NCBI GenBank assembly: GCA_018136815.1 | Contig: CM030931.1 | Coordinates: forward strand, 9,176,989 to 9,240,988 | DNA from: Isochrysis galbana | Taxonomy: Eukaryota; Haptophyta; Isochrysidales; Isochrysidaceae | Reading direction: 5' to 3' | DNA: 64,000 nucleotides | Shown here: positions 1-10,271 of the stretch, piece by piece | Numbering within the stretch: the first letter of the stretch is position 1 | How the letters are laid out: each line of letters begins with the position of its first letter | Position numbers and translations under genes: made by a program | The notes under the pieces: model-generated | The model's input: only the letters and a program-made list of their open reading frames with translations | What the model was told of the DNA's origin: nothing | The model's database searches: none

Positions 1-3000
1 CGGTTGCCGCGGCAAGTCGTATGGCTTCCGTAGCCGTGGCTGCCACGGACGCGCCAGGGGCCGCAGTAGCTCGAAGTAGCCCCTCGACTTCTAATTGACT
101 TGCTGGCGCATTCATTCCAGTTGGAGCGTCGCGATGAGTCCGCGCCTGCAATGAGATGAGCCGGGCGTTAGGCAGTGACTGATTTGCGTACAGCTTTTCG
201 ACTCGTGCTAGCCATTCAGAGCTTGGTGCACGGACTCCAGCTGCGACGTATCTAGGCCAGACTTTATTCGACGTGCGCTGCGGTTCTGCACCCTCATCAG
301 AGACATTCTCTTCATGTGTGCGTGGAGAGTACGTCTCGCCCTCCAAGGTGGGATTCCAGGCGTCAGTCTCCCCCTCAGCTGCGCCTGCCTCATATGCTTG
401 CCAAGAGCTCGAGCCTGCAGAGGCCTCATAAGTGACACCCGAAGCATCGTTGCGGGCGTCATACGCCTCCCAGCGAGCGCGGTGTGGGAGGTAATAGATA
501 TAGTATTCGCCTGGCCCCCGCGACGCTTCAAAGGCGATCTCGGCGCTTTCTGCATTGGAAGTCGAGAGCAGAGCAATGTTGGGAAGTGGATCCCACCTCG
601 AATAAAAGGAGTATGCGGTACCAAAGCCCCACTTAGCATATGACTGCTCCCCTTCACCCTCGCCCCACCCAGCCATCCACCCTCCTAGGCCACTGCTAGC
701 TCCGTCCCATCCGCCCCCACCAGCCCCTGCTAATCTGTTGCCAATTCCTTCCCAGGTCCCGTCATCGCCCGTCATTGCCCATTGCTCGGTCTGACTTGCC
801 AATGATCTTCGATCTCCCCTGCCGCTTTCATCAGTCCACGCGACGTCACCCTGAGGCGCAATCTCGCCGTAGGTTCCGCCGTAGGTGAGGGCGGCTTGGC
901 CATCGGCCAAAAATCTGGGGTCGTCCTCGTCTTGCATGGTGGTGCTGGGACCACTGTAGCCAAGGCCACCGGCACGTTTCACGGAAATGGCGCTGGCATC
1001 GTTGTGTTCCTGTGCGATAGTGCCTTGCATGAGGTCGCCGTGCACCGTAGGTGGATCATCATCTTGCAAACGCCTTCCTCGGTGGGGATCAACTGCATCA
1101 GTACGTCCGGCTTTGACAACATTTGTCGCCGCCGGGATCAGCGTTGGGTCTGGAGCCACAAGGATCCCTCTGCTTGATGATGACGGGGACTCGCCATCAT
1201 GTGGGGCTGCAGTCGCAGCTACCTTCGCTGACCCTCTCCCCACCTCTATCTCAGTGGAAGGATTTGCATTTCGTCGCGACTTGCCACTTGCATTGGCGGC
1301 AAAAACCATCGGCAGACTTGGCTGGCGTGCGGCCGTCCTCACTGCGATTTTATATGCCTCTCCCTGCCGCCGGCTAGCTTCCAATGTTGCTGGTATTTTT
1401 GAAAATTCAATAGCCGGTACGAAGACAGAATGCAATGAGCCACTTCGTTGCCCATCAGTTGGGGCAAGACCTCTTCCTCGGCTATCGTGTGGAGGCACCA
1501 CCAGTAGGGTATTAGTGGCAGGTATGATCCGGGGTGCTTCTCTATTACTACGGAGTCCATCGTTGGCTCCGCCAAGTGGGGTCACAGCCCTGAGCTTGGT
1601 GTTCTGGGACAGCCCATGCACCCATGCGTTGGGTGCTTCAAGTGCTGGAATCTGGGCCATGCGCGGCTCGGCGACAGCCGTGAAGTGTGCTGATCCAGTC
1701 CCTTTCGCATCATCTACTACTGGTGCTCTAGTGTTCGCCGGCAAGGTGAAAGCGGGAACTGTCTCCGCTCTCATGGGCCGAGATGGAAACCTTTTCATGG
1801 GTGGTACCGTCGCTGCACGCAGCGACATGGGTCGAACGATCGCTGGCAGCGTCGCAGGAGAAGATATACTTGGCATCGAGTCTGCCGAACGAGTGCTAAC
1901 TCTGCTCGTATTGTGGTATTGGGCCCCTGAAGGTGGAGATGATGTGTCGGGCTTGTTGGGAGGCGGCGACGACGGCCATGGTGGATATGAGGATGAATGT
2001 AGCGGTCCAGTTTCGATTGGTGGGGCTGCTTTGCTGCGCTCACGTCCCCAAGCCGGGAAGAGCAGCAATGCCACGTCTTCAGCAGGCCAGACCCGCCGTC
2101 GCCACGGCAGCGTGCATCGGACGGTGCCTACGCTAGCCGAGAGGACGTCCACCTTGATTCTAGCTCGCAAGTTACCGGGGGACGGTCTACGGCTGCTCAT
2201 GTCGTCCAATGCATCTGCGGTAAATCGCCACTCGTATCCCCAAGGAGTGCCCAAGTTGGCTCGGGGCTCCTGGAACAGAAGTTCGGCGAACGGGAAGCGA
2301 TGCAATTGCAATCTTGTAGGCGGTGTAGCCACGCTGGCCGTGGCCTTGGTTGTCTTACTTGATATCTCCAGTTTTTCTATTTCCGCCGCCCATTCACAAA
2401 GCGCATGCGGTGGTGGCACGTGCACGCATGCGGGCAGTGACGATGGTGGCGTGCTCGGCGGAATACTTGCATTCACGGATGAAGGAATCGACGAACCAAC
2501 CTCGATAGACTGCTTGTGCATTGTTGCTTCTACTCGATCGCTAACAGCTTCCCCGGATCGTGTGCAATGCATGGAAGCAGGAACATCACAGCCAACGTAC
2601 AGCTCATAGTCTCCAGGGCCGTCGGACAGACTAAAGCCCAAATACTTAGCGAGATCCTCACGTCCGCTTCTACTTGCCGCGTTGCGTCCATCCTGGAGAC
2701 CAGAAGCACACTCAGCAGATGCCTCCGATGCCCGCATGATTGTCGCGGCCTCGCCAGTACGGCGTGAACGAACACATACAGACGATGTCCGGTCCATGCC
2801 GATGCGTGCAAGATCAAAACCAGCCACGTCGACGTCCTCGTGAGCGCGCACCACCCATCGTGCAGCGACTGCTCCTGCTGGCCATGATGCCGGCTCGTGC
2901 ATCCACACGCCGTCTGTCTCTTGTGAGCTGCCACGATAAGTCTCGCGATCACGCGCTTGCATCCGAGAATAGCCAGATTGGCGAGAAGCAGGTGCACGTT

Positions 3001-3601
3001 GAATGCTTCGTCTGTTACCTGTGCCGCTGGTGAATTGTTGAAGAGGGTCTCGTACACGGCTTTTACTGCCTGGTTGGTTGTCGATTGCCCCAAATAGGGG
3101 GAACGACTCCACACTTCGCCCAGCCCCAGCTTCAGTAAAGACGGTTGTACCCGTGGTCACAGCATTCGCGCCGTTGTCATCAAGGCCAGAAGCCAGCCCG
3201 GCAATGTCACTTTTGCTATCGTCTTCGCTCTGCTGCTGTAATTTCGGGTCAAAATGATCAGGTTCGAGTGGTGCAGGTTCGAAAGCTGATTCCGCCAGCT
3301 TGCCCAGAGGCGTAGCGTCGAGACACATCGGCATCTCCTCACGCATCAGCCGTCGGATGGCGCGGTGGTGCAGCACACAGTCCGCTACCACGTGGGGCGT
3401 CACACCCGTATGGATCGGCAGGCTGCCGGCACGCTCGGTGCATGCACATCGCGGCTTGTGTGTGACGGCCGAGCCCGCGCCGTGCTGATATGCTGCGAGG
3501 TAGACGATTGCAAGGCTGAGCACAAGTAAGAGTGGCCGCCGCCGCTCGATTGGCTCGCCTACAGGCCGCCTGCGCGGCAGCGGAGGCTCTCCGTGGCGCA
3601 T
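1..3601 (-). CDS. Membrane-anchored or secreted protein with GH123-type N-terminal domain features (3' partial)
   Basis: One uninterrupted minus-strand frame runs from ATG at 3601 to the left edge (about 1200 codons) with no intron needed. Residues 1-23 are basic and proline-rich, and residues 24-38 (PLLLVLSLAIVYLAA) form a signal anchor or signal peptide. A block near residues 450-510 includes a WRRR motif. A stretch near residues 1015-1040 contains GPGEYYIYYLPH and is followed by WLARVEKLYANQSLPNARL. The order WRRR, then G-x-YY-x-YYLP, then a W-L...LP-x-A segment is what I remember of the glycoside hydrolase 123 N-terminal domain, so the call is from memory. Between the two motifs lie about 500 residues rich in Pro, Ser, Gly and acidic residues, probably disordered. 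The catalytic part, if present, lies beyond the window. The frame on the opposite strand at 987-2609 is a shadow. Confidence 0.6.
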   Translation of the reverse strand, partial: MRHGEPPLPRRRPVGEPIERRRPLLLVLSLAIVYLAAYQHGAGSAVTHKPRCACTERAGSLPIHTGVTPHVVADCVLHHRAIRRLMREEMPMCLDATPLGKLAESAFEPAPLEPDHFDPKLQQQSEDDSKSDIAGLASGLDDNGANAVTTGTTVFTEAGAGRSVESFPLFGAIDNQPGSKSRVRDPLQQFTSGTGNRRSIQRAPASRQSGYSRMQARDRETYRGSSQETDGVWMHEPASWPAGAVAARWVVRAHEDVDVAGFDLARIGMDRTSSVCVRSRRTGEAATIMRASEASAECASGLQDGRNAASRSGREDLAKYLGFSLSDGPGDYELYVGCDVPASMHCTRSGEAVSDRVEATMHKQSIEVGSSIPSSVNASIPPSTPPSSLPACVHVPPPHALCEWAAEIEKLEISSKTTKATASVATPPTRLQLHRFPFAELLFQEPRANLGTPWGYEWRFTADALDDMSSRRPSPGNLRARIKVDVLSASVGTVRCTLPWRRRVWPAEDVALLLFPAWGRERSKAAPPIETGPLHSSSYPPWPSSPPPNKPDTSSPPSGAQYHNTSRVSTRSADSMPSISSPATLPAIVRPMSLRAATVPPMKRFPSRPMRAETVPAFTLPANTRAPVVDDAKGTGSAHFTAVAEPRMAQIPALEAPNAWVHGLSQNTKLRAVTPLGGANDGLRSNREAPRIIPATNTLLVVPPHDSRGRGLAPTDGQRSGSLHSVFVPAIEFSKIPATLEASRRQGEAYKIAVRTAARQPSLPMVFAANASGKSRRNANPSTEIEVGRGSAKVAATAAPHDGESPSSSSRGILVAPDPTLIPAATNVVKAGRTDAVDPHRGRRLQDDDPPTVHGDLMQGTIAQEHNDASAISVKRAGGLGYSGPSTTMQDEDDPRFLADGQAALTYGGTYGEIAPQGDVAWTDESGRGDRRSLASQTEQWAMTGDDGTWEGIGNRLAGAGGGGWDGASSGLGGWMAGWGEGEGEQSYAKWGFGTAYSFYSRWDPLPNIALLSTSNAESAEIAFEASRGPGEYYIYYLPHRARWEAYDARNDASGVTYEASAGSSSWQAYEAGAAEGETDAWNPTLEGETYSPRTHEENVSDEGAEPQRTSNKVWPRYVAAGVRAPSSEWLARVEKLYANQSLPNARLISLQARTHRDAPTGMNAPASQLEVEGLLRATAAPGASVAATATEAIRLAAAT

Positions 3602-4299
3602 AGTGTCATCAGATCCCACCCGCAGCGCACCTCGCCCTCTGCTCACTCCCTCGTCTCCACACCCGGGCCCTTCTTCTCCTCTCCTCGTCGCCCGGCCAGT
3701 CGCCGACCCGCGTGCGCTCGGTCTTTCTGCGGCCTTGCGCTCCCGCCCTCCCCGTCTTCTGAGGGAGTTTTATTGTTCTGATCTATCCGCAGGAAGACAC
3801 CTCGCGCGGCAAGATACCGCGAAAGCGCGGCGGCAGACGGAAAAAGACTCAAAAGGCGGGGGCCGAGACCCCCCGGGGGCACCGAAAGATAGATCCAACA
3901 GGCGTTTACGTGAGTCTGCCACAGGAACACCCAACAACAGGTCTGCCCCAGCCCGCCCCTCGCACTTGGCCCGACCGACGTACAACCCCCCGATAGGAGT
4001 ACTCCTACTTCTCCGCTTTGCTGCTGGGGCCGGGCTCGCCTGCTCGCCTCCCCATGCCCCGTTCCGCGAGGGGGGACCCTTGGAGCGAGGGGAGACTGGG
4101 GGGGGGGGGGGGGGGGGATGGAGGCCGATGAGAAACGAAGGTGTCGCCCGGGGGGGCGAGCCGCCCCCGCGCGACAACTTCGCCTGTGGGGGTGGGTAGG
4201 GGGGCCGCTGGGCTCAGCTGGCCGCAGCCGAGCTAGCTAGCTCTCCTCCCGCCCGGGGGAAAGGGAGAGTGAGCCAGGTTAGGAGTGCCGTGTCTGGCT
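3602..4299. other. Intergenic: promoter side of the 1-3601 gene
   Basis: No convincing gene. The stretch holds a pyrimidine-rich segment next to the start codon at 3601, a dispersed repeat copy (3785-3990), and a G homopolymer near 4088-4118. Confidence 0.5.
3785..3990 (-). repeat. Dispersed repeat, copy 1 (partner at 23376-23585)
   Basis: Read on the minus strand, this segment matches 23376-23585 over about 200 bp with scattered differences. Both copies share the translated string GRAGADLLLGVPVA and then PGGSRPP. The similarity survives in one reading frame, so it may derive from a mobile-element coding region. I do not recognise the protein. Confidence 0.6.
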
Positions 4300-5130
4300 G
4301 TAGGGCGGTCAAACAGTTTTTTTTATTACGGGTAAAAAAATGACCATCTGCTCAGAATTGAGAATTGAGGAAATTTTTGAGGATTTTTTTCGGTAGAAAG
4401 TTCCCAATACACCCAACTAGCACATATCCGGGGCCCATTAACCAGGACCCGGACCCCCCCGCTTGGGCCCCCACAACAAAACGCAAAACGTAATCAAAAA
4501 CTGACAAAAGACGCTAAAATCTAAAATCGCAAAAGCTTGAAAAGCTCAACTTCGAACCGATGCCGGGCGCGCTGCGTGCCCATTTTCGATGACGATCCAT
4601 CCGTCCATCCGGATGGGGGACCCCACCAGATACCAAATACGCATGTGCACCTTCTCTTCGCGGTTCGGGACCGCGCCATCATCTCCAACGACCATTCGGC
4701 CGATAATGGACTCGAATTCGAAGATCTCGTCGTCGTACCATTCGTAGCCGAAGGCAGAGACAATACTGGCTTCTCGCTTGCGCTTGGCAAATCCTGCGAG
4801 AGGGGCGGGTCGGGATGGTCGGGCGCGGGGTCTGTGGTAACCAGGGTAGCCGCGTGCGCGCGCTGTGAGGAGCTGGGTGGGCTGCGCGGGCAATGATGCC
4901 AGAGGGTCAGGGGGTGGTCGGACTGTCGGCAGCCCGACACGGCGCTGCATCGGGCGGGAATCAAATGCCGAATGTCGCTTAGGTATAAAGGAGAAAAAGG
5001 TGTCGTTCCGTCAATAGTGGGACATCAGTAGAATTGAGCGATCAAATGTCCACAGTTGTATTGTAGTTGTTTAACATTAGATCTTGTTAAAATTATAAGA
5101 GAGAGAGGCCGTCAAAGCTTCTTCGCTAAT

Positions 5131-5380
5131 CACATCGGTGCACGCCGTGCATGGGCACGGCGCGATGTGCATCGGTCCCCCCGCGGATACGCCGTGCGCG
5201 CGCATGTCAACCCGTTCCATGTGTGTAGCCCCTGCGGCCCACAACTACGTAAACTGGCCATATAAGAGATGTTTCGTTACACAGCGCCTGTGATGACTTG
5301 CAATCACATGTGCACGCCGTGCGTGGGCACGGCGCGATGTGCACCGGCGCACCCCCCGCGGGGGCGCCGTGCGTGCGCAT
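5131..5380. repeat. Two copies of a 75-bp palindrome-bearing repeat
   Basis: Segments 5131-5205 and 5306-5380 are about 85% identical. Each contains the near-palindrome GCACGCCGTGC-TGGGCACGGCG. Two shorter pieces (GTGCACGCCGTGC near 5397, TGCACGCCGT near 5499) follow. They lie inside the TIR element. Confidence 0.6.
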
Positions 5381-5540
5381 AGCAACTTCCAGGAAGGTGC
5401 ACGCCGTGCGTTCACTCTTTTCGCGGGGGAACTCTGGGCGCGGAGGACGGGCGGAACAAAGTGTGATTGCCACTCATCATGCAGCATAACAACTTTTTCT
5501 GCACGCCGTTCCTTCTTGGCGAAAAGTGCGGAAGGACCTG

Positions 5541-5665
5541 CCCTTCCTCCTGCCCCCTTCCTCCTGCCCCCTTCCTCCTGCCCTTCCTCCTGCCCTTCCT
5601 CCTGCCCTGCCCTTCCTGCTCTTCCTCCTGCCCTGCCCTTCCTGCCCTTCCTCGTGCCCCTTCCT
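5541..5665. repeat. CTTCCTCCTGCCC minisatellite
   Basis: Tandem variants of CTTCCTCCTGCCC, with 7- to 13-bp unit variation, inside the TIR element. The open frames reading through it on both strands are low-complexity artefacts. Confidence 0.8.
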
Positions 5666-6222
5666 CACCTATTGCTCGTCCATCGAAATGCTCATGCACA
5701 CACCGGTCACCACGAGCGCTGCATCGCCAGGCGCTCACTCCAACCAGTTTCAACTCGAAGAGCGCTCCCAGACTTCCACCAAGCGCAAATGCACGTGTGG
5801 CATCGAGCGCATGGGTTATCCAACCCGACCTCCTCGACATCGGTCATGGGCCACGCTGATTGAGCGCAAAATGCCCCCCAAACCTCGTCTGTCCGAAGCT
5901 CCCTTTTGCGTCAACACTCATACATCCTCATCGATTTTGTGAGCCTGCCTTCCCAAGTGGTACCCTCTGAAATCTGAGTGGATGCACCGATCCCCGATCC
6001 CCCCGCGGGCGCGACCGCCAATTCTTTACGGGTAGAGCGTGAGCGCGCGTGACGGAGGGGGGGGGAGAGGGGGAGAATCGCACCATTTCCTGGCGACGAT
6101 TTTCGTGGCGGCAGGTGGCCCCCCCTTAAGGTTTTTTATTGGTTATTGGGCCTCGCGCCACGGTCAAAAAATGTAGCCCAACCCTTACTAATAGTTAAAA
6201 AGCCTCTGTTTGACCGCCCTAC

Positions 6223-6774
6223 TGGCTAGGTACTCCTGTTACTAAGAGGGGAGGAGCGCTAGAAGCCCCCGTCTCAGGGCAGAGGGGGACGTGGGGGGGG
6301 GGGTGCTTGCGGCTCCCGAGGCTCTGGCGTCCCATGCGGGGTGGCTGGTCCGCCGAGCCCCCCTGCGGTTGCCGAACCCTAGGCAGGCAGCGGGTGGGCG
6401 TGTGGTCAGTTGACGAGACCTGCCAAGCGGTAGCTAAGTGACGAAACTCAGTGTCTATAGGACGAAACTTAGCGAAGTATTAGCAGCACAAGCGGAAAGT
6501 CACTACACTAAATTGTAAATTGCCATACTGGAGGCACGCTCTTGATGCATAACGTGTAGCTCCCTTCGGGAGAGAGAGAAGCGTCCTCTCGTTGGATCAT
6601 CGCACAACCCCTTCAGCAGGTCCTCTACAACTTAGCCTTGCGAATGTAGCCAGCGGATTGGTTGCCATATGGTGTCAAGAGCTCCATCTTCAGCTTTGCC
6701 TTCCTAGTGCAAGTTGTTCGAATAGTTCCACAAAGGAGAACCTTGTAGCCGTCGGTGCAGAGAATAGCGTTCAT
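6223..6774. other. Intergenic between the TIR element and DYNLT2B
   Basis: No gene seen. It contains a short G run near 6290-6302 and unremarkable sequence downstream of the DYNLT2B stop codon. Confidence 0.5.
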
Positions 6775-7368
6775 CTAATACAGATAGACTCCGTAAGCTG
6801 AGGCCACACAAAAGAGCGAGTCGTTGCGGTACGTGTCCTCGGCAAACGCATCTGTGCTTTGATCCCACAGACAGCGGCCACCATACCGTATCCCTTGCCC
6901 CCTTTGTTCACCAATGATCACCTGGACTACAAGCTTGTATCGTGGCAAATCGAATTCAACCTTGATCCTGCGAGAATGCCAAGCGGCCGGGCAGAGATAG
7001 CGCAGTTGAAAGGGAAACTGAGGCAAGGGAGCCGATAAACCGCGAGGAAGCCTAACGGCTGGCTGCACCCACTGAGGGGTGCATGGACAGGGGATGCACA
7101 TCTACTTTGTTGTGAGAGTCAAGAATATGCTCGATTCAATGCGAAGCACTCCCTCATGCAATGGCACGGTCTTGGCCTACTGAACGCACCTGCTCTTGAT
7201 CTCGTCCGAGATCTCGCGAGACCACTGCGCCGCCGACTCTGATGAGTAAGTCTTGTCTGCCAGTTTCTCCGACATCACAGCGCCCAGCAGCACCTTGACG
7301 GCTGCGGGTTTGAACTTCTGGTTGAAGCTGGGCCTGATGTTATACGTGGTCTCCGCATCGTCTGCCAT
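6775..7368 (-). CDS. DYNLT2B: Tctex1-domain dynein light chain (DYNLT2B/TCTEX1D2-like), two exons
   Basis: Exon 1 (7190-7368) and exon 2 (6775-6967) flank a 222-bp GT-AG intron and encode 123 aa, the expected size. The start TTYNIRPSFNQKFKP and the tail VVQVIIGEQRGQG...CLWDQSTDAFAEDTY-NDSLFCVA-AYGVYLY match the conserved core of this family closely. The family serves cytoplasmic dynein-2 in retrograde intraflagellar transport, so the cell should build cilia or flagella. The splice joins K-S-R to I-K-V-E in frame. Its start codon lies about 1.2 kb from that of a divergently transcribed SGNH hydrolase gene. Confidence 0.92.
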
Positions 7369-8571
7369 TAGGAGTGCGACGCACTGCCTCCTGACCGCCC
7401 GCTCACTCTCTCGAGGCTGCCCCTCTCCGTCTCGTCCAAGGGCAGCCCAGTGCCGCCGCGCTCAACCCCCTCTACTGCTTGCGGCGCAACGACAGGGCCA
7501 AATTTAGCTGTGATATTGTAGTAGTAGTATAGTAGCATATTGAGGAGGGATTATAAGTTAGCGGTTAGCGAGGGCGATTCGGTGTTGTGTAGGTATGAGA
7601 GAAGGGCAAGTGCATGCTCGAAGTTCTTGGGGCTTGGATCCTGCATGAACTGACAGAGAAAATTTGAGGCGTAAGCAACGTCGGGCCTTGTGCAATTTGC
7701 TACCCAGAGCAGGCATCTCATCAAGTTGGAAGTTGAAGTTGGCTAGATATAGGAGTTTGTCTCTCATGATCATGATGGTGATGGCGTGGTCTTCATCAGA
7801 TGTGAGGTCGCGTTCCGTCGAAAGAGGACCACGCGAACGTTTTATTTTTATATCAGGTGTGATTAGAACCAATGTGATTTATTTCCCAGCACAAGGCCTC
7901 TAAATCTAAATAAGGCGCGCCGCTGAGCGCAAGCGCAAGCCGTGGGAGCATCCCGTCTTCCTCTTCTCCAGAACACTCTGCGCACTTTCAGAACTTTCAG
8001 AACGCGCTATGATGACGTCTTCATCTTCTTCGTCTTCTTTTCCGAGGTCCAAGGTCCAAGACCAAGACCGGGAGATGATGCATGATGGATGATGGTGTAT
8101 GTGAGGTAGACGTAGACGTGTAGAACGGGCTCGAAAATCGAAAATACCGCGCGCGCATGCTAGCGGTATTTATAGCGCATAATTGGATATTTTTCGAGAT
8201 ATTTGGGTGAATTGCTTGATTTTTTTGGATATTTTTGCTGGATGTTTGGCACAGACTCCCCTCTCTTCACCAGCCCTAGTCATCACAGCCTTTCCCTCGC
8301 TCGCCCTCGCCTCTCGCCGCTCGCTCGATGTCGCTTTCGCCGCCGTCCTCGCCCTCGCCCAAGCCCGCCTGCCCGCCTTCTTCTGCTGACGGGCTTCAGC
8401 CCGTCAGCGTCTCCGAAGTCGTCCCCTCCGCCGCGCCTGCCGCCGGTATCGCTCCCTCCTCATTGCCCTCAGACCCAATGGGTCCTCTCTCCCTCTCCCG
8501 CGCGGGCGCGACGGCAGTACATACTACTAGTAGTAAATGAAGTGCTTGCTGCGCCTCTCCGCCTGCTTGCG
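7369..8571. other. Divergent intergenic region between DYNLT2B and the SGNH hydrolase
   Basis: Probably carries both promoters. It is AT-richer around 7500-7560 and 8150-8240. A 104-codon minus frame (7558-7872) has somewhat protein-like composition but no recognisable family, so I do not call it. An open frame continues upstream of the SGNH start (from 8203) but translates to Arg/Pro/Ser-rich sequence typical of a 5' leader. Confidence 0.4.
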
Positions 8572-9507
8572 ATGCCGCGGCCAGAGCCCGAGGTAGCCGA
8601 TGCGCCCAGTGAACGGACGAGGTGGTCGACACCGGCCGCCGGAATTCAGATGTGGACACACTGTCATGAGCAGATGCAGGCCGCAGCGCGCGCCTACGTT
8701 CCTCGGTCGCTAGGGGCCAGGGGGCTAAGGCTCGTGCTGCTGGGCGACTCAATCACAGAGTCATGGCGCGGCACCTCGGTGTGCGCCAGGCGCCATCGCT
8801 GCAAAGGCGTGCCGGAGATCCTCGCCTCAACTCTGGGCGCTCTGACTGATGAGCCTCCACTTACACTCGCCATCTCCGGTGATCAAACTCAACATCTATT
8901 GTGGCGTCTTCGCAATGGGGAGCTGTCGCCAACAATGAAGACAGATGTAGCTGCTGTCTTCGTCTTACTCATCGGCACCAACAATCTCGCGCGAGGCCAT
9001 TCGTCATCGCAGACATTGGCAGGCATCCTTGCTGTATCTAGATATATCCTCACAGAGACCCGTGGGAAGCTTCTGATCAACAGTTTGTTGCCTCGGGGAG
9101 ATCATGATAAACATTGGAAGGATCGGCAGCATGCCACGTCAAATAGCATCCAGTATCTTTACAAGCATTACGACCAGTCATTTGTGCCGTCCATCATCGA
9201 GATGAATGAGGCTCTCCGCTTGATGTATGACCAGTCATTTATGCCGTCCATCGTCGAGGTGAATGAGGCTCTCCGCCTGATGACGCAACGTGCCCCGAGT
9301 CCAGGCGAGCTGTGGCGCTCATTCCCAAACCGCGTTTCACACATAGACTGTTCGGAAGACTTTTTCCCCCCTAGCGCGCGCCTCGGTAGTGCACCTATTG
9401 TCAGGCCCGAACTTATGCCCGATCTTCTCCATCCCAATGCGGCTGGACACCGATTATGGGCCGCTTGCATTGAGCGGGGATTGCGAAATGTCAGCTGGGT
9501 AAAGTAG
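8572..9507 (+). CDS. SGNH/GDSL-type hydrolase with a duplicated 19-residue segment
   Basis: A single exon of 311 aa. The motifs are in family order: LVLLGDSITESW (block I, nucleophile Ser), AISGDQTQHLLWRL (block II Gly), LLIGTNNLARG (block III Asn), and LLHPNAAGH near the C-terminus (block V; the catalytic His follows LL in place of the usual D-x-x-H). The arrangement resembles PAF-acetylhydrolase alpha-like SGNH esterases acting on acetyl or acyl esters. Two direct 57-bp copies (9169-9225 and 9226-9282) encode YDQSFVPSIIEMNEALRLM and a variant with three changes. I chose ATG 8572 because the sequence before it is low-complexity; a longer start at 8203 is possible. Confidence 0.85.
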   Translation: MPRPEPEVADAPSERTRWSTPAAGIQMWTHCHEQMQAAARAYVPRSLGARGLRLVLLGDSITESWRGTSVCARRHRCKGVPEILASTLGALTDEPPLTLAISGDQTQHLLWRLRNGELSPTMKTDVAAVFVLLIGTNNLARGHSSSQTLAGILAVSRYILTETRGKLLINSLLPRGDHDKHWKDRQHATSNSIQYLYKHYDQSFVPSIIEMNEALRLMYDQSFMPSIVEVNEALRLMTQRAPSPGELWRSFPNRVSHIDCSEDFFPPSARLGSAPIVRPELMPDLLHPNAAGHRLWAACIERGLRNVSWVK

Positions 9508-10184
9508 GCCGCATGTCAGAAACCTATGATCCTCTATCAACATGTCTTCTTGATTCTCGACGGGGAGCGGGAGGGGGAGTGTGGTAGGGGCCAAGGCGAT
9601 GTCGGCGGGTTTCAGGAGCTTAGCGGTCACCTTCAAGAATTTTCCCCCTTCTCGCTCATGCCCACCTCCTTCCTCTCGTGGCGGGCGGCGGGCGGCGGCG
9701 ATGTGGGTTTGGCTCCGGCGAGAATTTCGTTTCAGACCCACCCAATCAAATTTCGTTTCGAAATTTTGCTTGCCCTGACCTAAATCTCGGGGGTCATTTC
9801 GTTCGAAATTCACTTCGAGCGCCGCCGCCGCCGCGGACGCCGGCACGTCGGTGCCCCAAGTCGGTGTGTTCAGCGGGCGAATACGCGACTGCCTATTAAC
9901 CTATACACACACATGTGCTCGCGTGGTGTTCGCTGCACTTTGCACTTTGGCACTACACTATACCATCACTTTTTACATTTTAGAGACGGCCTTAAGAGAT
10001 ATTCATACAATAATATTGTTGATCAAGAGATGCTCTGGTCGACCCAGAGCACACACATCATACATCGTCTTAATACATCGATCGTTAGCACATATTTCAG
10101 CACATCTCACACATCGCCATTGCGCCTCAGACCAATGGTCAAAACTCAGTCCACAGCCCTCTTGCCTCTTCCTCTTGTTGTACC
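9508..10184. other. Intergenic, no gene seen
   Basis: GC-rich then AT-rich DNA downstream of the SGNH gene. The string ATTCTCGCCGGAGCCAAA (minus strand, near 9715) recurs at about 11176-11196, suggesting related repeat debris. Confidence 0.4.
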
Positions 10185-10270
10185 TACTGACAACTAAGTT
10201 TATACTTAGACGCGATGGAGCGCGCCGACGCGACTCCCCTCTCCTTCGGGCCCCCCACCGAGGGCGCCCC
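10185..10270 (+). repeat. Short repeat starting ATGGAGCGCGCCGACGCG, copy 1
   Basis: This segment matches 29808-29870 (reverse strand) over roughly 60 bp. Both begin with an ATG and would encode MERADA...LSFG...GAP. Each copy directly abuts a LINE fragment, here the reverse-transcriptase piece. The flanking CAACTAAGTTTATACTT recurs, inverted, near 49216. Confidence 0.55.
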
Positions 10271-10271
10271 C

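Larger units (their letters stand above)
4300..6222. mobile_element. DNA transposon-like element with 17-bp TIRs (GTAGGGCGGTCAAACAG)
   Basis: The left end, 4300-4316, reads GTAGGGCGGTCAAACAG. The right end, 6206-6222, is its exact reverse complement. The left flank ends in TGGCT and the right flank starts with TGGCT, so a 5-bp target duplication is possible. Four further copies of this end sequence occur in the window. The inside holds palindromic direct repeats (5131-5380), a CCTCCTGCC minisatellite and minus-strand open frames around 4521-4964, with no recognisable transposase. It is probably a non-autonomous copy; I cannot assign a superfamily. Confidence 0.7.

Noticed and set aside
987-2609. 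540-codon plus-strand open frame
   Set aside because: It is antisense to the continuous minus-strand frame of the 1-3601 gene, which has natural composition, a start with signal anchor and family-like motifs; the plus frame has none.
4521-4964. Minus-strand frame with FEFESIIGRM...RIWYLVGS, reminiscent of a chromodomain
   Set aside because: The aromatic cage and the W-E-P-E end are not there; the likeness is too weak to call.
7558-7872. Minus-strand frame upstream of DYNLT2B as a separate gene
   Set aside because: Some protein-like composition, but no family recognised and it lies in the probable shared promoter.
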